Source: Promicromonospora thailandica (GTDB taxonomy: Bacteria > Actinomycetota > Actinomycetes > Actinomycetales > Cellulomonadaceae). Taken from it: 64,000 nucleotides of DNA. Every line of letters starts with the position of its first letter. Positions within the stretch are counted from its first letter, which is position 1. The DNA lies in assembly GCF_024171955.1 (NCBI RefSeq), contig NZ_JAMTCS010000014.1:1-64000 (forward strand), in the 5' to 3' direction. Positions 13,064 to 21,127 of the stretch are shown piece by piece. Both the position numbers and the translations under genes were made by a program. The notes beneath the pieces were generated by a model, which saw nothing but the letters and a program-made list of their open reading frames with translations, was not told the origin of the DNA and made no database searches.

Positions 13064-15193
13064 ATGACCTCGACGCACGAGACCTCGACGCCTGGGACCT
13101 CGACGCCCGGGACCGGCACGAGCGCGGAGCTCGACCCGGCCAACCCTTTCGCCACCCCCTGGGACCTTCCGTACGGGCTGCCCGACTTCGCCGCGATCCG
13201 CGAGGAGCACTACGAGCCCGCGGTGCTGGCCGGCATGGCGGCCCACCGGGCCGAGGTCGAGGCGATCGCCACCGACCCCGAGCCGCCCACCGTCGAGAAC
13301 ACGCTGGACGCGCTCGAACGGTCGGGCCGCCTGCTCGACCGGGTCGCGACGGCGTTCTACAGCACGCTGTCCGCCGACTCGACCCCCGGCCTGGAGGACA
13401 TCCAGGAACGGCTCGCGCCCCTGCTCGCGGCGCACCAGGACGCCGTCGACCTGGACGCCCGCCTCTACGCCCGAGTCACGGCGCTGGCCGACGCCGCCGC
13501 GGCCGGCACCCTCGCGCTCGAACCCGACACCGCCTACCTGCTGGAGCGCCGCATCACCCGGTTCGAGCGGGCCGGGATCGCGCTGTCCGAGGCGGACCAG
13601 GCCACGCTGCGCGAGCTCAACGCCCGGATCACGACGCTCCAGGCCTCCTTCGGGCGCAAGCTCCTGGCCGGCGCCAACGAGGCGAGCGTCCTGGTGACCG
13701 ACGAGGCCGAGCTCGCCGGGCTCTCCCCGGACGCCCGCGCCGGTGCCCGCGCCGCCGCGCTGGCACGGGGCCAGGAGGGCTGGCTCCTGGAGATGCAGCT
13801 CTTCACGCACCAGAACGTGCTCGCCTCCCTGGAGAGCCCGGCCCTGCGCGAGCGGGTGCAGCAGGCGTCGGCATCCCGCGGCGCCACCGGCGGCGACACC
13901 GACACGCGCGAGGTGCTCCTGGAGATCGTCCGGCTGCGCGCCCGGCGCGCCCGGCTGCTCGGCTACGAGCACCACGCCGCCTACGTCGCCGCGGACGCCA
14001 CGGCCGGCAGCGCCGACGCCGTCGGCGAGATGCTCGCCCGGCTCGCGCCCGCCGCCGTCGCCAACGCGCGCCGGGAGGCGGAGGCGCTCGCGGCCGCGAG
14101 CGGCGCGCCCGACGGCGGCGTGCGGGCCGCCGACTGGTCCTACCTCAACGAGAAGGTGCGCAAGGAACGGTTCGACCTGGACGACGCCGCCCTGCGCCCC
14201 TACCTCGAGCTCGACCGCGTGGTGCACGACGGCGTCTTCCGTGCCGCCGGCCTGCTGTTCGGGCTGTCCTTCACCGAGCGCCACGACCTGGCGGGCTACC
14301 ACCCCGACGTGCGCGTGTTCGAGGTGTTCGACGCGCCCGAGCCGGGAGAGCCGGACACCGGCCTGGGCCTGTTCCTCGGTGACTGGTACACGCGCGAGTC
14401 CAAGCGGGGCGGCGCCTGGATGAACAGCCTCGTCACCCAGAGCCGGCTGTTCGGCGAGCGTCCCGTGGTGGTCAACAACCTGAACATCGTCAAGCCGCCG
14501 GCCGGCGAGCCCACGCTGCTCGTGTGGGACGAGGTGACCACGCTGTTCCACGAGTTCGGCCACGCGCTGCACGGCCTGCTCAGCGACGTGCGCTACCCGT
14601 CGCAGTCGGGCACGGCGGTGCCGCGCGACTTCGTGGAGTACCCGTCGCAGGTCAACGAGATGTGGGCGTGGGAGCCCCAGGTCCTGCGGTCGTTCGCGGT
14701 GCACCACGTGACCGGGGAGCCGATGCCGGCCGAGTGGGTCGACACCATGCTCGCCTCCCGCGTCTGGGGCGAGGGCTTCGCCACCACCGAGTACCTCGCC
14801 GCGGCGCTGCTGGACCAGGCGTGGCACCGGCTCACGCCCGAGGAGGTGCCGGCGTCGGCGCAGGACGTGCTGCCGTTCGAGGCGGCTGCGCTCGCCGCGG
14901 CGGGCGTCGACCTCGACGCGGTGCCGCCGCGGTACCGCACCACCTACTTCAACCACATCTTCGGCGGTGGGTACGCGGCCGGGTACTACTCGTACATCTG
15001 GTCGGAGGTGCTCGACGCCGACACCGTGGAGTGGTACCAGGTGAACGGCGGGCTGACGCGCGAGAACGGCGAGACCTTCCGGCGCCGGCTGCTGGCGCGC
15101 GGCGGTTCGCAGGACCCGCTGGCGTCGTTCGAGGACCTGCGCGGACGGGCCGCGGACATCACGCCGCTGCTGAAGCGGCGCGGGCTCGCCTGA
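13064..15193 (+). CDS. M3 family oligopeptidase (Dcp/oligopeptidase A type)
   Basis: Cytosolic zinc metallopeptidase of 709 residues that cleaves short peptides, close in size to peptidyl-dipeptidase Dcp. The zinc motif HEFGH spans residues 496-500 (TTLFHEFGHALHGLLS), with the downstream Glu in DFVEYPSQVNEMW. The C-terminal FNHIFGGGYAAGYYSYIWSEVLDAD is typical of M3. The first 20 residues are Thr/Ser-rich repeats (STHETSTPGTSTPGTGTS) not normally present. The ATG at 13064 has AGGATGGA just upstream, which may instead be the -10 box CAGGAT of a leaderless start. An M20 peptidase follows. Confidence 0.93.
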   Translation: MTSTHETSTPGTSTPGTGTSAELDPANPFATPWDLPYGLPDFAAIREEHYEPAVLAGMAAHRAEVEAIATDPEPPTVENTLDALERSGRLLDRVATAFYSTLSADSTPGLEDIQERLAPLLAAHQDAVDLDARLYARVTALADAAAAGTLALEPDTAYLLERRITRFERAGIALSEADQATLRELNARITTLQASFGRKLLAGANEASVLVTDEAELAGLSPDARAGARAAALARGQEGWLLEMQLFTHQNVLASLESPALRERVQQASASRGATGGDTDTREVLLEIVRLRARRARLLGYEHHAAYVAADATAGSADAVGEMLARLAPAAVANARREAEALAAASGAPDGGVRAADWSYLNEKVRKERFDLDDAALRPYLELDRVVHDGVFRAAGLLFGLSFTERHDLAGYHPDVRVFEVFDAPEPGEPDTGLGLFLGDWYTRESKRGGAWMNSLVTQSRLFGERPVVVNNLNIVKPPAGEPTLLVWDEVTTLFHEFGHALHGLLSDVRYPSQSGTAVPRDFVEYPSQVNEMWAWEPQVLRSFAVHHVTGEPMPAEWVDTMLASRVWGEGFATTEYLAAALLDQAWHRLTPEEVPASAQDVLPFEAAALAAAGVDLDAVPPRYRTTYFNHIFGGGYAAGYYSYIWSEVLDADTVEWYQVNGGLTRENGETFRRRLLARGGSQDPLASFEDLRGRAADITPLLKRRGLA

Positions 15194-15250
15194 GCCCACC
15201 GAGACGGCCGGCCGGGGGCGGCCGGGATTCCGGCGGGTCGGCCGGGCCGT

Positions 15251-15256
15251 TACGGT
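15251..15256 (+). promoter_or_regulatory. -10 box of the M20 peptidase gene
   Basis: TACGGT is separated by 6 bases from the GTG at 15263, a leaderless arrangement. Confidence 0.5.
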
Positions 15257-15262
15257 GGGCTC

Positions 15263-16603
15263 GTGACTTCGACCGCACCTGATTCCGCCCGCGCCGTCCC
15301 CACCGCCGCCGACGAGGTGGTCAGGATCTGCCGGGAGCTGATCCGGTTCGACACGTCGAACTACGGCACCGACGAGGGGCCGGGTGAGCGCGCGGCCGCC
15401 GAGTACGTGATGGAGCTGCTGCACGAGGTCGGCCTGGAGCCGGAGCTGTTCGAGTCCCGCCCGGGGCGGGCGTCCGTCGTCGTCCGCCTGGAGGGGCGGG
15501 ACCCGTCCCGGCCCGCCCTGGTGCTGCACGGGCATCTGGACGTGGTGCCCGCGGCCAAGGACGACTGGTCGGTCGACCCGTTCGGCGGCGAGGAGACGGA
15601 CGGTCTCCTGTGGGGGCGCGGCGCCGTCGACATGAAGGACATGGACGCCATGATCCTGGCGGTCGTGCGGCAGATGGCGCGCGAGGGACGCAAGCCGGCG
15701 CGCGACGTCGTCGTCGCGTTCTTCGCCGACGAGGAGGCCGGCGGCGTGCACGGCGCGCGCTGGGCCGTGGACCACCGGCCGGAGCTGTTCGAGGGGGCCA
15801 CGGAGGCGATCTCCGAGGTCGGAGGCTTCTCGGTCGAGGTGGGCGGCAGGCGCGCCTACCTGCTGCAGACCGCGGAGAAGGGCATCGCGTGGCTGCGGCT
15901 GATCGCCGAGGGCCGCGCGGGCCACGGCTCGCAGGTGAACGAGGACAACGCGGTGGCGGAGCTCGCCGCCGCGGTCGCCCGCATCGGGCAGCACGCCTGG
16001 CCGTACACGATCACGCCCACGGTCGACGCGCTGCTGCGCGGAGTCGGCGACCTGACGGGGCTGCGCGTGGACCTGGACGACCCGGCCTCGGTGGACGCGC
16101 TGGTCGCGGCCCTGGGCCCGGCGGCGAAGTTCGTGGGTGCCACGGTGCGCAACACGTCCAACCCGACGCAGCTGGAGGCGGGCTACAAGGCGAACGTGAT
16201 CCCCGGGCGTGCGGAGGCGACCGTGGACGTGCGGCTCCTGCCCGGCCAGGAGGAGGCGGGCATGGCGACGCTGCGCGACCTGGCCGGCCCGAACGTGCGG
16301 ATCGAGCCCATCCACCTGGACACGGCGCTGGAGGTCCCGTTCACCGGGTCGCTGGTGGACGCCATGGTGGACGCCATCGGCGCCGAGGACCCGGGCGCCA
16401 CGGTGCTGCCGTACACGCTCTCGGGCGGCACCGACAACAAGTCGCTGCACCGCCTGGGCATCACGGGCTACGGGTTCGCGCCGCTGCGGCTGACGGGTGA
16501 CCTGGACTTCGCGGGCATGTTCCACGGCGTGGACGAGCGCGTGCCCACCGACGCCCTGAGGTTCGGCACCCGCGTGCTGGACCGCCTCCTGGCCACCTGC
16601 TGA
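15263..16603 (+). CDS. M20 family metallopeptidase (dipeptidase/deacylase)
   Basis: Cytosolic zinc amidohydrolase of 446 residues, of the M20/M25/M40 class, ortholog-like to the Rv2141c gene that lies near mshC in mycobacteria. Visible metal ligands are the His in LVLHGHLDVVP, the bridging Asp in WGRGAVDMKD, the catalytic Glu and ligand Glu in FFADEEAGG, and the C-terminal His of the lid-swapped half (AGMFHGVDERVP). The dimerisation domain spans residues about 190-310. The natural substrate is not known. The GTG at 15263 is set by the -10 box just upstream. A perfect 24-base hairpin follows, shared with the convergent DUF5703 gene. Confidence 0.92.
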   Translation: MTSTAPDSARAVPTAADEVVRICRELIRFDTSNYGTDEGPGERAAAEYVMELLHEVGLEPELFESRPGRASVVVRLEGRDPSRPALVLHGHLDVVPAAKDDWSVDPFGGEETDGLLWGRGAVDMKDMDAMILAVVRQMAREGRKPARDVVVAFFADEEAGGVHGARWAVDHRPELFEGATEAISEVGGFSVEVGGRRAYLLQTAEKGIAWLRLIAEGRAGHGSQVNEDNAVAELAAAVARIGQHAWPYTITPTVDALLRGVGDLTGLRVDLDDPASVDALVAALGPAAKFVGATVRNTSNPTQLEAGYKANVIPGRAEATVDVRLLPGQEEAGMATLRDLAGPNVRIEPIHLDTALEVPFTGSLVDAMVDAIGAEDPGATVLPYTLSGGTDNKSLHRLGITGYGFAPLRLTGDLDFAGMFHGVDERVPTDALRFGTRVLDRLLATC

Positions 16604-16609
16604 CCGGCA

Positions 16610-16659
16610 CACGTGTCAGACGCTCGGGTCACCTGGGTGACCCGAGCGTCTGACACGTG
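16610..16659. terminator. Perfect 24-bp palindromic terminator, TGTCAGACGCTC family
   Basis: Arms 16610-16633 and 16636-16659 are perfectly complementary with a 2-base loop. It lies between the convergent M20 peptidase and DUF5703 genes. The arm contains TGTCAGACGCTCGGGTCACC, which recurs with one change in the hairpin at 58173-58248. Confidence 0.88.
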
Positions 16660-16665
16660 AAGGGG

Positions 16666-16881
16666 TCAGAGGGTCGAACGGACCCTGATGATCTTGCGGC
16701 GCAGCCACACCTTGCGTCTGCCACCGATGTAGAGAAGGGTCCTGGCCAGCTCCCAGCGGCCGTACTCGGCCTCCTCGGTGAGCACCTTGCGGGCGTCCGG
16801 CACGCTCGTGCCCGGCTCGAACGTCACGACGCGGTACTCGTACTGGTTGTGCTGGCGCAACGCGGAACCGTCTCTCGCCAT
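16666..16881 (-). CDS. DUF5703 family protein
   Basis: Small basic protein of 71 residues. It matches the DUF5703 pattern (YEYRVVTFEPG...ARKVLTEEAEYGRWELARTLLYIGGRRKVWLRRKIIR), a family kept beside the M20 peptidase in many actinobacteria (Rv2137c region). Function unknown; the many Arg/Lys residues in the last third suggest nucleic acid or acidic partner binding, which is inference. ATG at 16881 is chosen with GAGGA 11 bases upstream; a GTG at 16890 in the same frame is the alternative, but its spacing to GAGGA is only 2 bases. Confidence 0.82.
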   Translation of the reverse strand: MARDGSALRQHNQYEYRVVTFEPGTSVPDARKVLTEEAEYGRWELARTLLYIGGRRKVWLRRKIIRVRSTL

Positions 16882-16998
16882 CTGATGCACCGTCCTCGGG
16901 TCGCGGGTGAGGTCAGTTTATGCCGTTTTCGTTGCAGTGCGATGACGGCCACGGATTTCGTCTGCCCATTGTGGCCCACGGGGCGCTACCTTCAAGGC

Positions 16999-17322
16999 AT
17001 GACCGTTGAACCGCGTGCCGCGCTCGACCGCCTCATTGCCGCACTCGAGGCCCACCACCACGCGGTCGCCACTCGCCGGAGTGACGACGACCCCGCCGTC
17101 GACGACGCCTACGACGTGCTCGCCGACGCCTACGAGGTGTACGAGGACTCCCTGGCGACGGTGTTCGGCGAGGTGACGCCCTTCTACCTGGCCGACGAGG
17201 TCGACGAGGAGGAGGACGAGGACGACGACGAGGACCTCGACGACATCGACTTCGACGACGACCTCGACGACGCGGACGAGAGCGCCCAGGAGGACGAGCC
17301 CCAGCCCGCGCGGCAGGGCTGA
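16999..17322 (+). CDS. Hypothetical protein with acidic tail
   Basis: Protein of 107 residues. An N-terminal helical part (LDRLIAALEAHHHAVATRR...DAYDVLADAYEVYEDSLATVFGEVTPFYLAD) is followed by about 35 residues that are nearly all Asp and Glu. No known catalytic motif. Such acidic tails often mimic nucleic acid or bind basic proteins; database entries sometimes call similar proteins primosomal, which I cannot support. TACCTT at 16987-16992, 6 bases before the ATG, suggests leaderless expression. Confidence 0.75.
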   Translation: MTVEPRAALDRLIAALEAHHHAVATRRSDDDPAVDDAYDVLADAYEVYEDSLATVFGEVTPFYLADEVDEEEDEDDDEDLDDIDFDDDLDDADESAQEDEPQPARQG

Positions 17323-17361
17323 CCGGGCGAGGGGGTCAGGGCAGGTCCGGCGCGGGCACGG

Positions 17362-18333
17362 TCACCAGCGCTCGGGGTAGCCGATCACGGGGGCGGACAC
17401 GTCGTCGAGCGCGGCGTGCACCTCGTAGGGCAGCTCCAGGGTCGCCGCCTCCAGCGAGGAACGCAGCTGGGCGGGCGTGCGCGCGCCCAGGATCGCCGCG
17501 GCGATCCCGTCGCGCTCCAGCAGCCACGCCACGGCGACCTCACCGGGCGTGCGCCCCAGCCCCTCCGCGGCCGTCGCCACGGCCTCCACGACCGCCGACG
17601 CCGAACCCTCCAGGTACGGCTGCACGAAGCCCGCGAGCGCCCCGGCGGCCCGGGAGTCCGCCGGGATGGCTCGCCGGTACTTGCCGGTCAGCACGCCGCG
17701 GCCGAGGGGCGACCACGCGAGCAGGCCGACGCCGAGGGCCTCCGCGGCGGGCAGCACGTCGCGCTCCACCCCGCGCTGCAGCAGCGAGTACTCCAGCTCG
17801 ACGGCGGCCAGGCCGACGTCGGGCTCCAGCAGCGTGGCCGCGCGTGCCGTGGCCCAGCCCGGGTGGTTGCTCAGCCCCACGTACCGGGCGCGCCCGCTGG
17901 TGACGGCGATGCGCAGCGCGCCCACCGTCTCCTCGAGCGACGTGTTCGGGTCGGGGCAGGCCACGAGGAACAGGTCCACGTGGTCGGTACCCATGCGCGC
18001 CAGCGACTCGTCCAGGCTGTCCAGGAGGGCCCCGCGGGAGGCGTCCACGACGCGCCCCGGGCCGTCGGACCGCGACTCGGAGCGGATGCCCGCCTTGGTG
18101 GTCAGGACGAGCTCGTGCCGGGCCACCTTGCCGGACAGCAGGGTGCCGATGACACGCTCCGCGTCACCGTCGGCGTAGCTGGCCGCGGTGTCGAGCAGCG
18201 TGCCTCCGGCGTCGAGGAAGTCCCGCACCTGCTCCGCCGCGTCGATCTCGTCGGTGTCACGGCCCCAGGTCATGGTGCCGAGGCCGAGCTCGGACACCCG
18301 TAGGCCGGAGGTGCCCACGCGACGTCTTTCCAT
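17362..18333 (-). CDS. Aldo/keto reductase family protein lacking catalytic His
   Basis: TIM-barrel NADPH-dependent oxidoreductase family member of 323 residues. The start MERRRVGTSGLRVSELGLGTMTWG is typical. The catalytic tetrad is partly visible: Asp and Tyr in LLDTAASYADGDAE and Lys in LTTKAG. The strand that should carry His reads DLFLVACPDPNTSLEE, placing Ala where related proteins have H-x-W/P-D-P-N-T. The cofactor loop near the C-terminus (AILGARTPAQL) is present. Loss of the His may mean weak reductase activity or a changed reaction. TAGCCT on this strand, 7 bases before the ATG, is its likely -10. It diverges from uppP. Confidence 0.88.
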   Translation of the reverse strand: MERRRVGTSGLRVSELGLGTMTWGRDTDEIDAAEQVRDFLDAGGTLLDTAASYADGDAERVIGTLLSGKVARHELVLTTKAGIRSESRSDGPGRVVDASRGALLDSLDESLARMGTDHVDLFLVACPDPNTSLEETVGALRIAVTSGRARYVGLSNHPGWATARAATLLEPDVGLAAVELEYSLLQRGVERDVLPAAEALGVGLLAWSPLGRGVLTGKYRRAIPADSRAAGALAGFVQPYLEGSASAVVEAVATAAEGLGRTPGEVAVAWLLERDGIAAAILGARTPAQLRSSLEAATLELPYEVHAALDDVSAPVIGYPERW

Positions 18334-18340
18334 GTGCGGC

Positions 18341-18346
18341 AGGCTA
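18341..18346 (-). promoter_or_regulatory. -10 box of the aldo/keto reductase gene
   Basis: TAGCCT on the minus strand, 7 bases before the ATG at 18333. Confidence 0.4.
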
Positions 18347-18387
18347 CCCGCGGCGCTCACGCGTGCATCCGGAGGCGCGCCGTGGGG

Positions 18388-18393
18388 TAGTGT
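18388..18393 (+). promoter_or_regulatory. -10 box of uppP
   Basis: TAGTGT is spaced 8 bases from the GTG at 18402, which supports choosing that GTG over an ATG at 18363. Confidence 0.45.
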
Positions 18394-18401
18394 CACGGCC
18401 C

Positions 18402-19322
18402 GTGACTGCGTGGGAAGCGATCCTTCTTGGCCTGGTGCAGGGCCTGACCGAGTTCCTCCCGATCTCGTCGTCGGCGCACCTGCGCATCGTCGGCGAGCTG
18501 ATCGGTTCGGGCGACCCCGGCGCGGCCTTCACCGCCATCACGCAGATCGGCACCGAGGCCGCCGTCATCATCTACTACCGGAAGAAGATCGGGGCGATCC
18601 TGGTCGCCTGGTCCCGCGCGCTCGCCGGGCGGAACGGGACCGGCTGGCGCGCCCGCACGGGCCTGGGCCCGCGGCCCGGCTCGGTCGACGTGCGGCACGG
18701 CCGCCCGGGCGTGGTCGCGGACCACGACGCCGCGATGGGCTGGTACATCATCCTGGGCTCCATCCCGATCGTGGTGCTGGGCCTGCTGTTCGAGGACTAC
18801 ATCGAGAACACGTTCCGCAACCTGTGGATCACGGTGTTCACCCTCGCGTTCTTCGGTCTGCTGCTGCTCCTGGCCGACGTGTTCGGCCGCCAGGAGCGCG
18901 AGCTGACGTCGCTCACGGGCCGCAGCGCCCTGTTCTTCGGGCTGGCGCAGGCGCTCGCGCTCGTGCCCGGCGTGTCGCGCTCGGGCGGCACCATCACCGC
19001 GGGCCTGACGATGGGTTTCTCCCGCAAGGCCGCGGCCGACTACTCGTTCCTGCTCGCGCTGCCCGCGGTGCTCGGGTCCGGCTTCTACCAGCTCGTCAAG
19101 ACGCTCGGTGAGCCGCTCCCGGCCGGTGCGCCCGGCTGGGGGGCGACGATCATCGCCACGATCGTCGCGTTCGGCGTCGGGTACGCGGTGATCATCGGCT
19201 TCCTCAAGATCATCGGCAACTACTCGTACAAGCCGTTCGTGTTCTACCGGTTCGCGCTCGCCGGTCTCGTGGTGTGGCTGCTGATGTCCGGCGCGATCGA
19301 CCCGCACGGCGGCGTCGCGTAG
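18402..19322 (+). CDS. uppP: Undecaprenyl-diphosphatase (BacA/UppP type)
   Basis: Polytopic membrane enzyme of 306 residues that dephosphorylates undecaprenyl diphosphate to recycle the lipid carrier for peptidoglycan and other wall polymers. BacA motifs are visible: QGLTEFLPISSSAHL near the N-terminus, and PGVSRSGGTITAGL in the second half, which hold the catalytic Glu, Ser and Arg residues. About eight membrane segments can be traced. A hydrophilic loop at residues about 70-105 (RNGTGWRARTGLGPRPGSVDVRHG) is longer than in enterobacterial BacA. Family members also lower bacitracin sensitivity. mshC follows after 63 bases with its own promoter. Confidence 0.95.
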   Translation: MTAWEAILLGLVQGLTEFLPISSSAHLRIVGELIGSGDPGAAFTAITQIGTEAAVIIYYRKKIGAILVAWSRALAGRNGTGWRARTGLGPRPGSVDVRHGRPGVVADHDAAMGWYIILGSIPIVVLGLLFEDYIENTFRNLWITVFTLAFFGLLLLLADVFGRQERELTSLTGRSALFFGLAQALALVPGVSRSGGTITAGLTMGFSRKAAADYSFLLALPAVLGSGFYQLVKTLGEPLPAGAPGWGATIIATIVAFGVGYAVIIGFLKIIGNYSYKPFVFYRFALAGLVVWLLMSGAIDPHGGVA

Positions 19323-19372
19323 CCCACACCGCCGGGCGCCCCGGCTGGTCCGGGAGTGTCACAGGCGGCGGC

Positions 19373-19378
19373 TATCGT
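19373..19378 (+). promoter_or_regulatory. -10 box of mshC
   Basis: TATCGT lies 7 bases before the GTG at 19386, consistent with leaderless translation. Confidence 0.5.
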
Positions 19379-19385
19379 TGTCGCC

Positions 19386-20705
19386 GTGCACGCCTGGCCC
19401 ACCCCTCAAGTCCCCGAGCTCCCCGGCTACCCGTCCTCCGCTCCGGTCCGGGTCCACGACTCGTCCACCGGTGAGCTCGTCGAGGCGGCGCCGGGGCGCC
19501 AGGCCCGGCTGTACGCGTGCGGCATCACGCCGTACGACGCGACCCACATCGGCCACGCGAACACGTACGTCGCGTTCGACCTGCTCGTGCGCGCCTGGCT
19601 CGACGCCGGCAAGGAGGTCGTCTACACGTCCAACGTGACGGACGTCGACGACCCGCTGCTGGAGCGCGCCACGGCCACCGGCGTGGACTGGCGCGAGCTG
19701 GCCGCCTCCCAGGTGGCCCTGTTCCGGGAGGACATGACGGCGCTGGGCGTCGTCCCGCCCCGTACCTGGACGGGCGCCGTGGACTCGGTGCCCGACGTCG
19801 CGCGCGCCGTGGTGACCATGCTGGAGTCCGGGGCCGCCTACCGCGTGCCCCTGGAGGCCGGTGCGGGCGGCGCGACGCCGGAGCTGGGCGACGTGTACGC
19901 CGACCTCACGGCCGACCCGCACTTCGGCACCGTCGCGCACCTCGACCGGGAGCAGGCGCTGGCCACGTTCGCCGAGCGCGGGGGAGACCCGGACCGCGAG
20001 GGCAAGAAGGATCCCCTCGACCCGCTGCTGTGGCGGCGCGAACGGCCCGGCGAGCCCACGTGGGACGGCGGCCCGCTGGGCACCGGCCGCCCCGGCTGGC
20101 ACATCGAGTGCGCCGTGATCGCCCGCGACGGGCTCGACCTGGCCGGCGGAGAGCGGTTCGACGTGCAGGGCGGCGGCTGCGACCTGCTGTTCCCGCACCA
20201 CGAGATGTCGACGTCGCACCTGCGCGTGCTGTGCGCGAACGCGGGCGGCGACGCCCCCCAGGGGCCCGTCGCGGCCCGCACCCACGTGCACGCCGGTCTC
20301 GTGGCCTACGACGGCGAGAAGATGAGCAAGTCCCTCGGCAACCTCGTCCTGGTCTCCGGGCTGCGCGAGGCGGGACACGACCCCATGGCGATCCGCCTGG
20401 CCCTGCTCGCCCACCACTACCGCACCGAGTGGGAGTGGGACGAGACGTCGCTGCCGGCCGGCGAGGCCCGCCTCGCGCGGTGGCGAGACGCGGTCTCGGG
20501 CAACGGCGGCCCGTCGGCCGACGCGACCCTCGCCCGGGTGCGCGCGGCGCTCGCGGACGACCTCGACGCCCCCTCGGCGCTGGCGGCCGTGGACGCGTGG
20601 GCGGAGGCGTCCCTGGAACCCGGGCGCGATACCTCGCAGGACGAGGAGGGCGCCCCGGGGGTGCTCTCTCGCGCGGTGAACGCCCTGCTCGGAGTGCGTA
20701 TCTGA
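19386..20705 (+). CDS. mshC: L-cysteine:1D-myo-inositol 2-amino-2-deoxy-alpha-D-glucopyranoside ligase
   Basis: ATP-dependent ligase of 439 residues that joins cysteine to GlcN-inositol in mycothiol biosynthesis, the main low-molecular-weight thiol of actinobacteria. It is a paralog of CysS: the zinc/cysteine site begins [20 protein letters not shown] (HIGH motif), [10 protein letters not shown] and [13 protein letters not shown] complete the metal site, and KMSKS appears in [12 protein letters not shown] (about 312-316). The N-terminal [13 protein letters not shown] start and the lack of a long anticodon domain separate MshC from CysS. GTG 19386 is supported by the -10 box and by homologous starts. 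Neighbouring uppP and PAC2 genes are conserved around mshC. Confidence 0.95.
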   Translation: MHAWPTPQVPELPGYPSSAPVRVHDSSTGELVEAAPGRQARLYACGITPYDATHIGHANTYVAFDLLVRAWLDAGKEVVYTSNVTDVDDPLLERATATGVDWRELAASQVALFREDMTALGVVPPRTWTGAVDSVPDVARAVVTMLESGAAYRVPLEAGAGGATPELGDVYADLTADPHFGTVAHLDREQALATFAERGGDPDREGKKDPLDPLLWRRERPGEPTWDGGPLGTGRPGWHIECAVIARDGLDLAGGERFDVQGGGCDLLFPHHEMSTSHLRVLCANAGGDAPQGPVAARTHVHAGLVAYDGEKMSKSLGNLVLVSGLREAGHDPMAIRLALLAHHYRTEWEWDETSLPAGEARLARWRDAVSGNGGPSADATLARVRAALADDLDAPSALAAVDAWAEASLEPGRDTSQDEEGAPGVLSRAVNALLGVRI

Positions 20706-20780
20706 GCCTCGCCGGGCCTGCCTCGCAGCGGCTTCGGGCGAGGTAGGCCAGAGCCACGACAAGCGCTTACCAGGTTTATT

Positions 20781-20808
20781 TTGACCCCTGCTTCCGTTTG
20801 CATTTAAC
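20781..20808 (+). promoter_or_regulatory. Candidate promoter of the small ORF at 20828
   Basis: TTGACC (20781-20786) followed after 16 bases by TTTAAC (20803-20808) lies in an unusually AT-rich stretch of an otherwise GC-rich intergenic region. It is a plausible housekeeping promoter for the 71-residue protein. Confidence 0.45.
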
Positions 20809-20827
20809 CCGGGGCAGGATGGGCAGC

Positions 20828-21043
20828 ATGACGGAGTACGAGGAAGACTTCACGGGTGAGACCCGGGTCACCGTCACGACGACGCCCCGGTGCGGCACGC
20901 GGTATCGCGTCGTACGCAACGGACCGGGTTTCACCCCGGTCTACGACCGCGTCGAGGACGCCGCACGGTGTCTCGAGACGTGGGTCGGCTACCACGGTCC
21001 GGACGCAGGTGTACGGATCGAGCCGATCTCGAGCAGCGCGTGA
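20828..21043 (+). CDS. Small hypothetical protein
   Basis: Soluble protein of 71 residues (start MTEYEEDFTGETRVTV, centre CGTRYRVVRNGPGFTPVYDRVEDAARCLETWVGYHGPD). It has two cysteines and a mixed alpha/beta pattern; no family is recognised. The ATG at 20828 is preferred to the in-frame ATG at 20819, because AGGA is properly spaced only from the former. A dedicated AT-rich promoter and a perfect terminator palindrome frame it as a single-gene unit. Confidence 0.65.
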   Translation: MTEYEEDFTGETRVTVTTTPRCGTRYRVVRNGPGFTPVYDRVEDAARCLETWVGYHGPDAGVRIEPISSSA

Positions 21044-21065
21044 ACCCACGCCCGACGGACGAGCG

Positions 21066-21099
21066 AGAGGCCTGAACCCCCGCGGGGGTTCAGGCCTCT
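21066..21099. terminator. Perfect 17-bp palindromic terminator
   Basis: Arms 21066-21082 and 21083-21099 are fully self-complementary (AGAGGCCTGAACCCCCG and its inverse). It sits between the convergent small ORF and the PAC2 gene and can serve both. Confidence 0.85.
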
Positions 21100-21127
21100 G
21101 TGCGTCCGGGACGGTCGCGGGGACGGG

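Noticed and set aside
12779-16612. A 1277-codon open frame antisense to the M3 and M20 peptidase genes
   Set aside because: Same composition artefact. Both sense genes carry intact active-site motifs, and the antisense start has no ribosome site.
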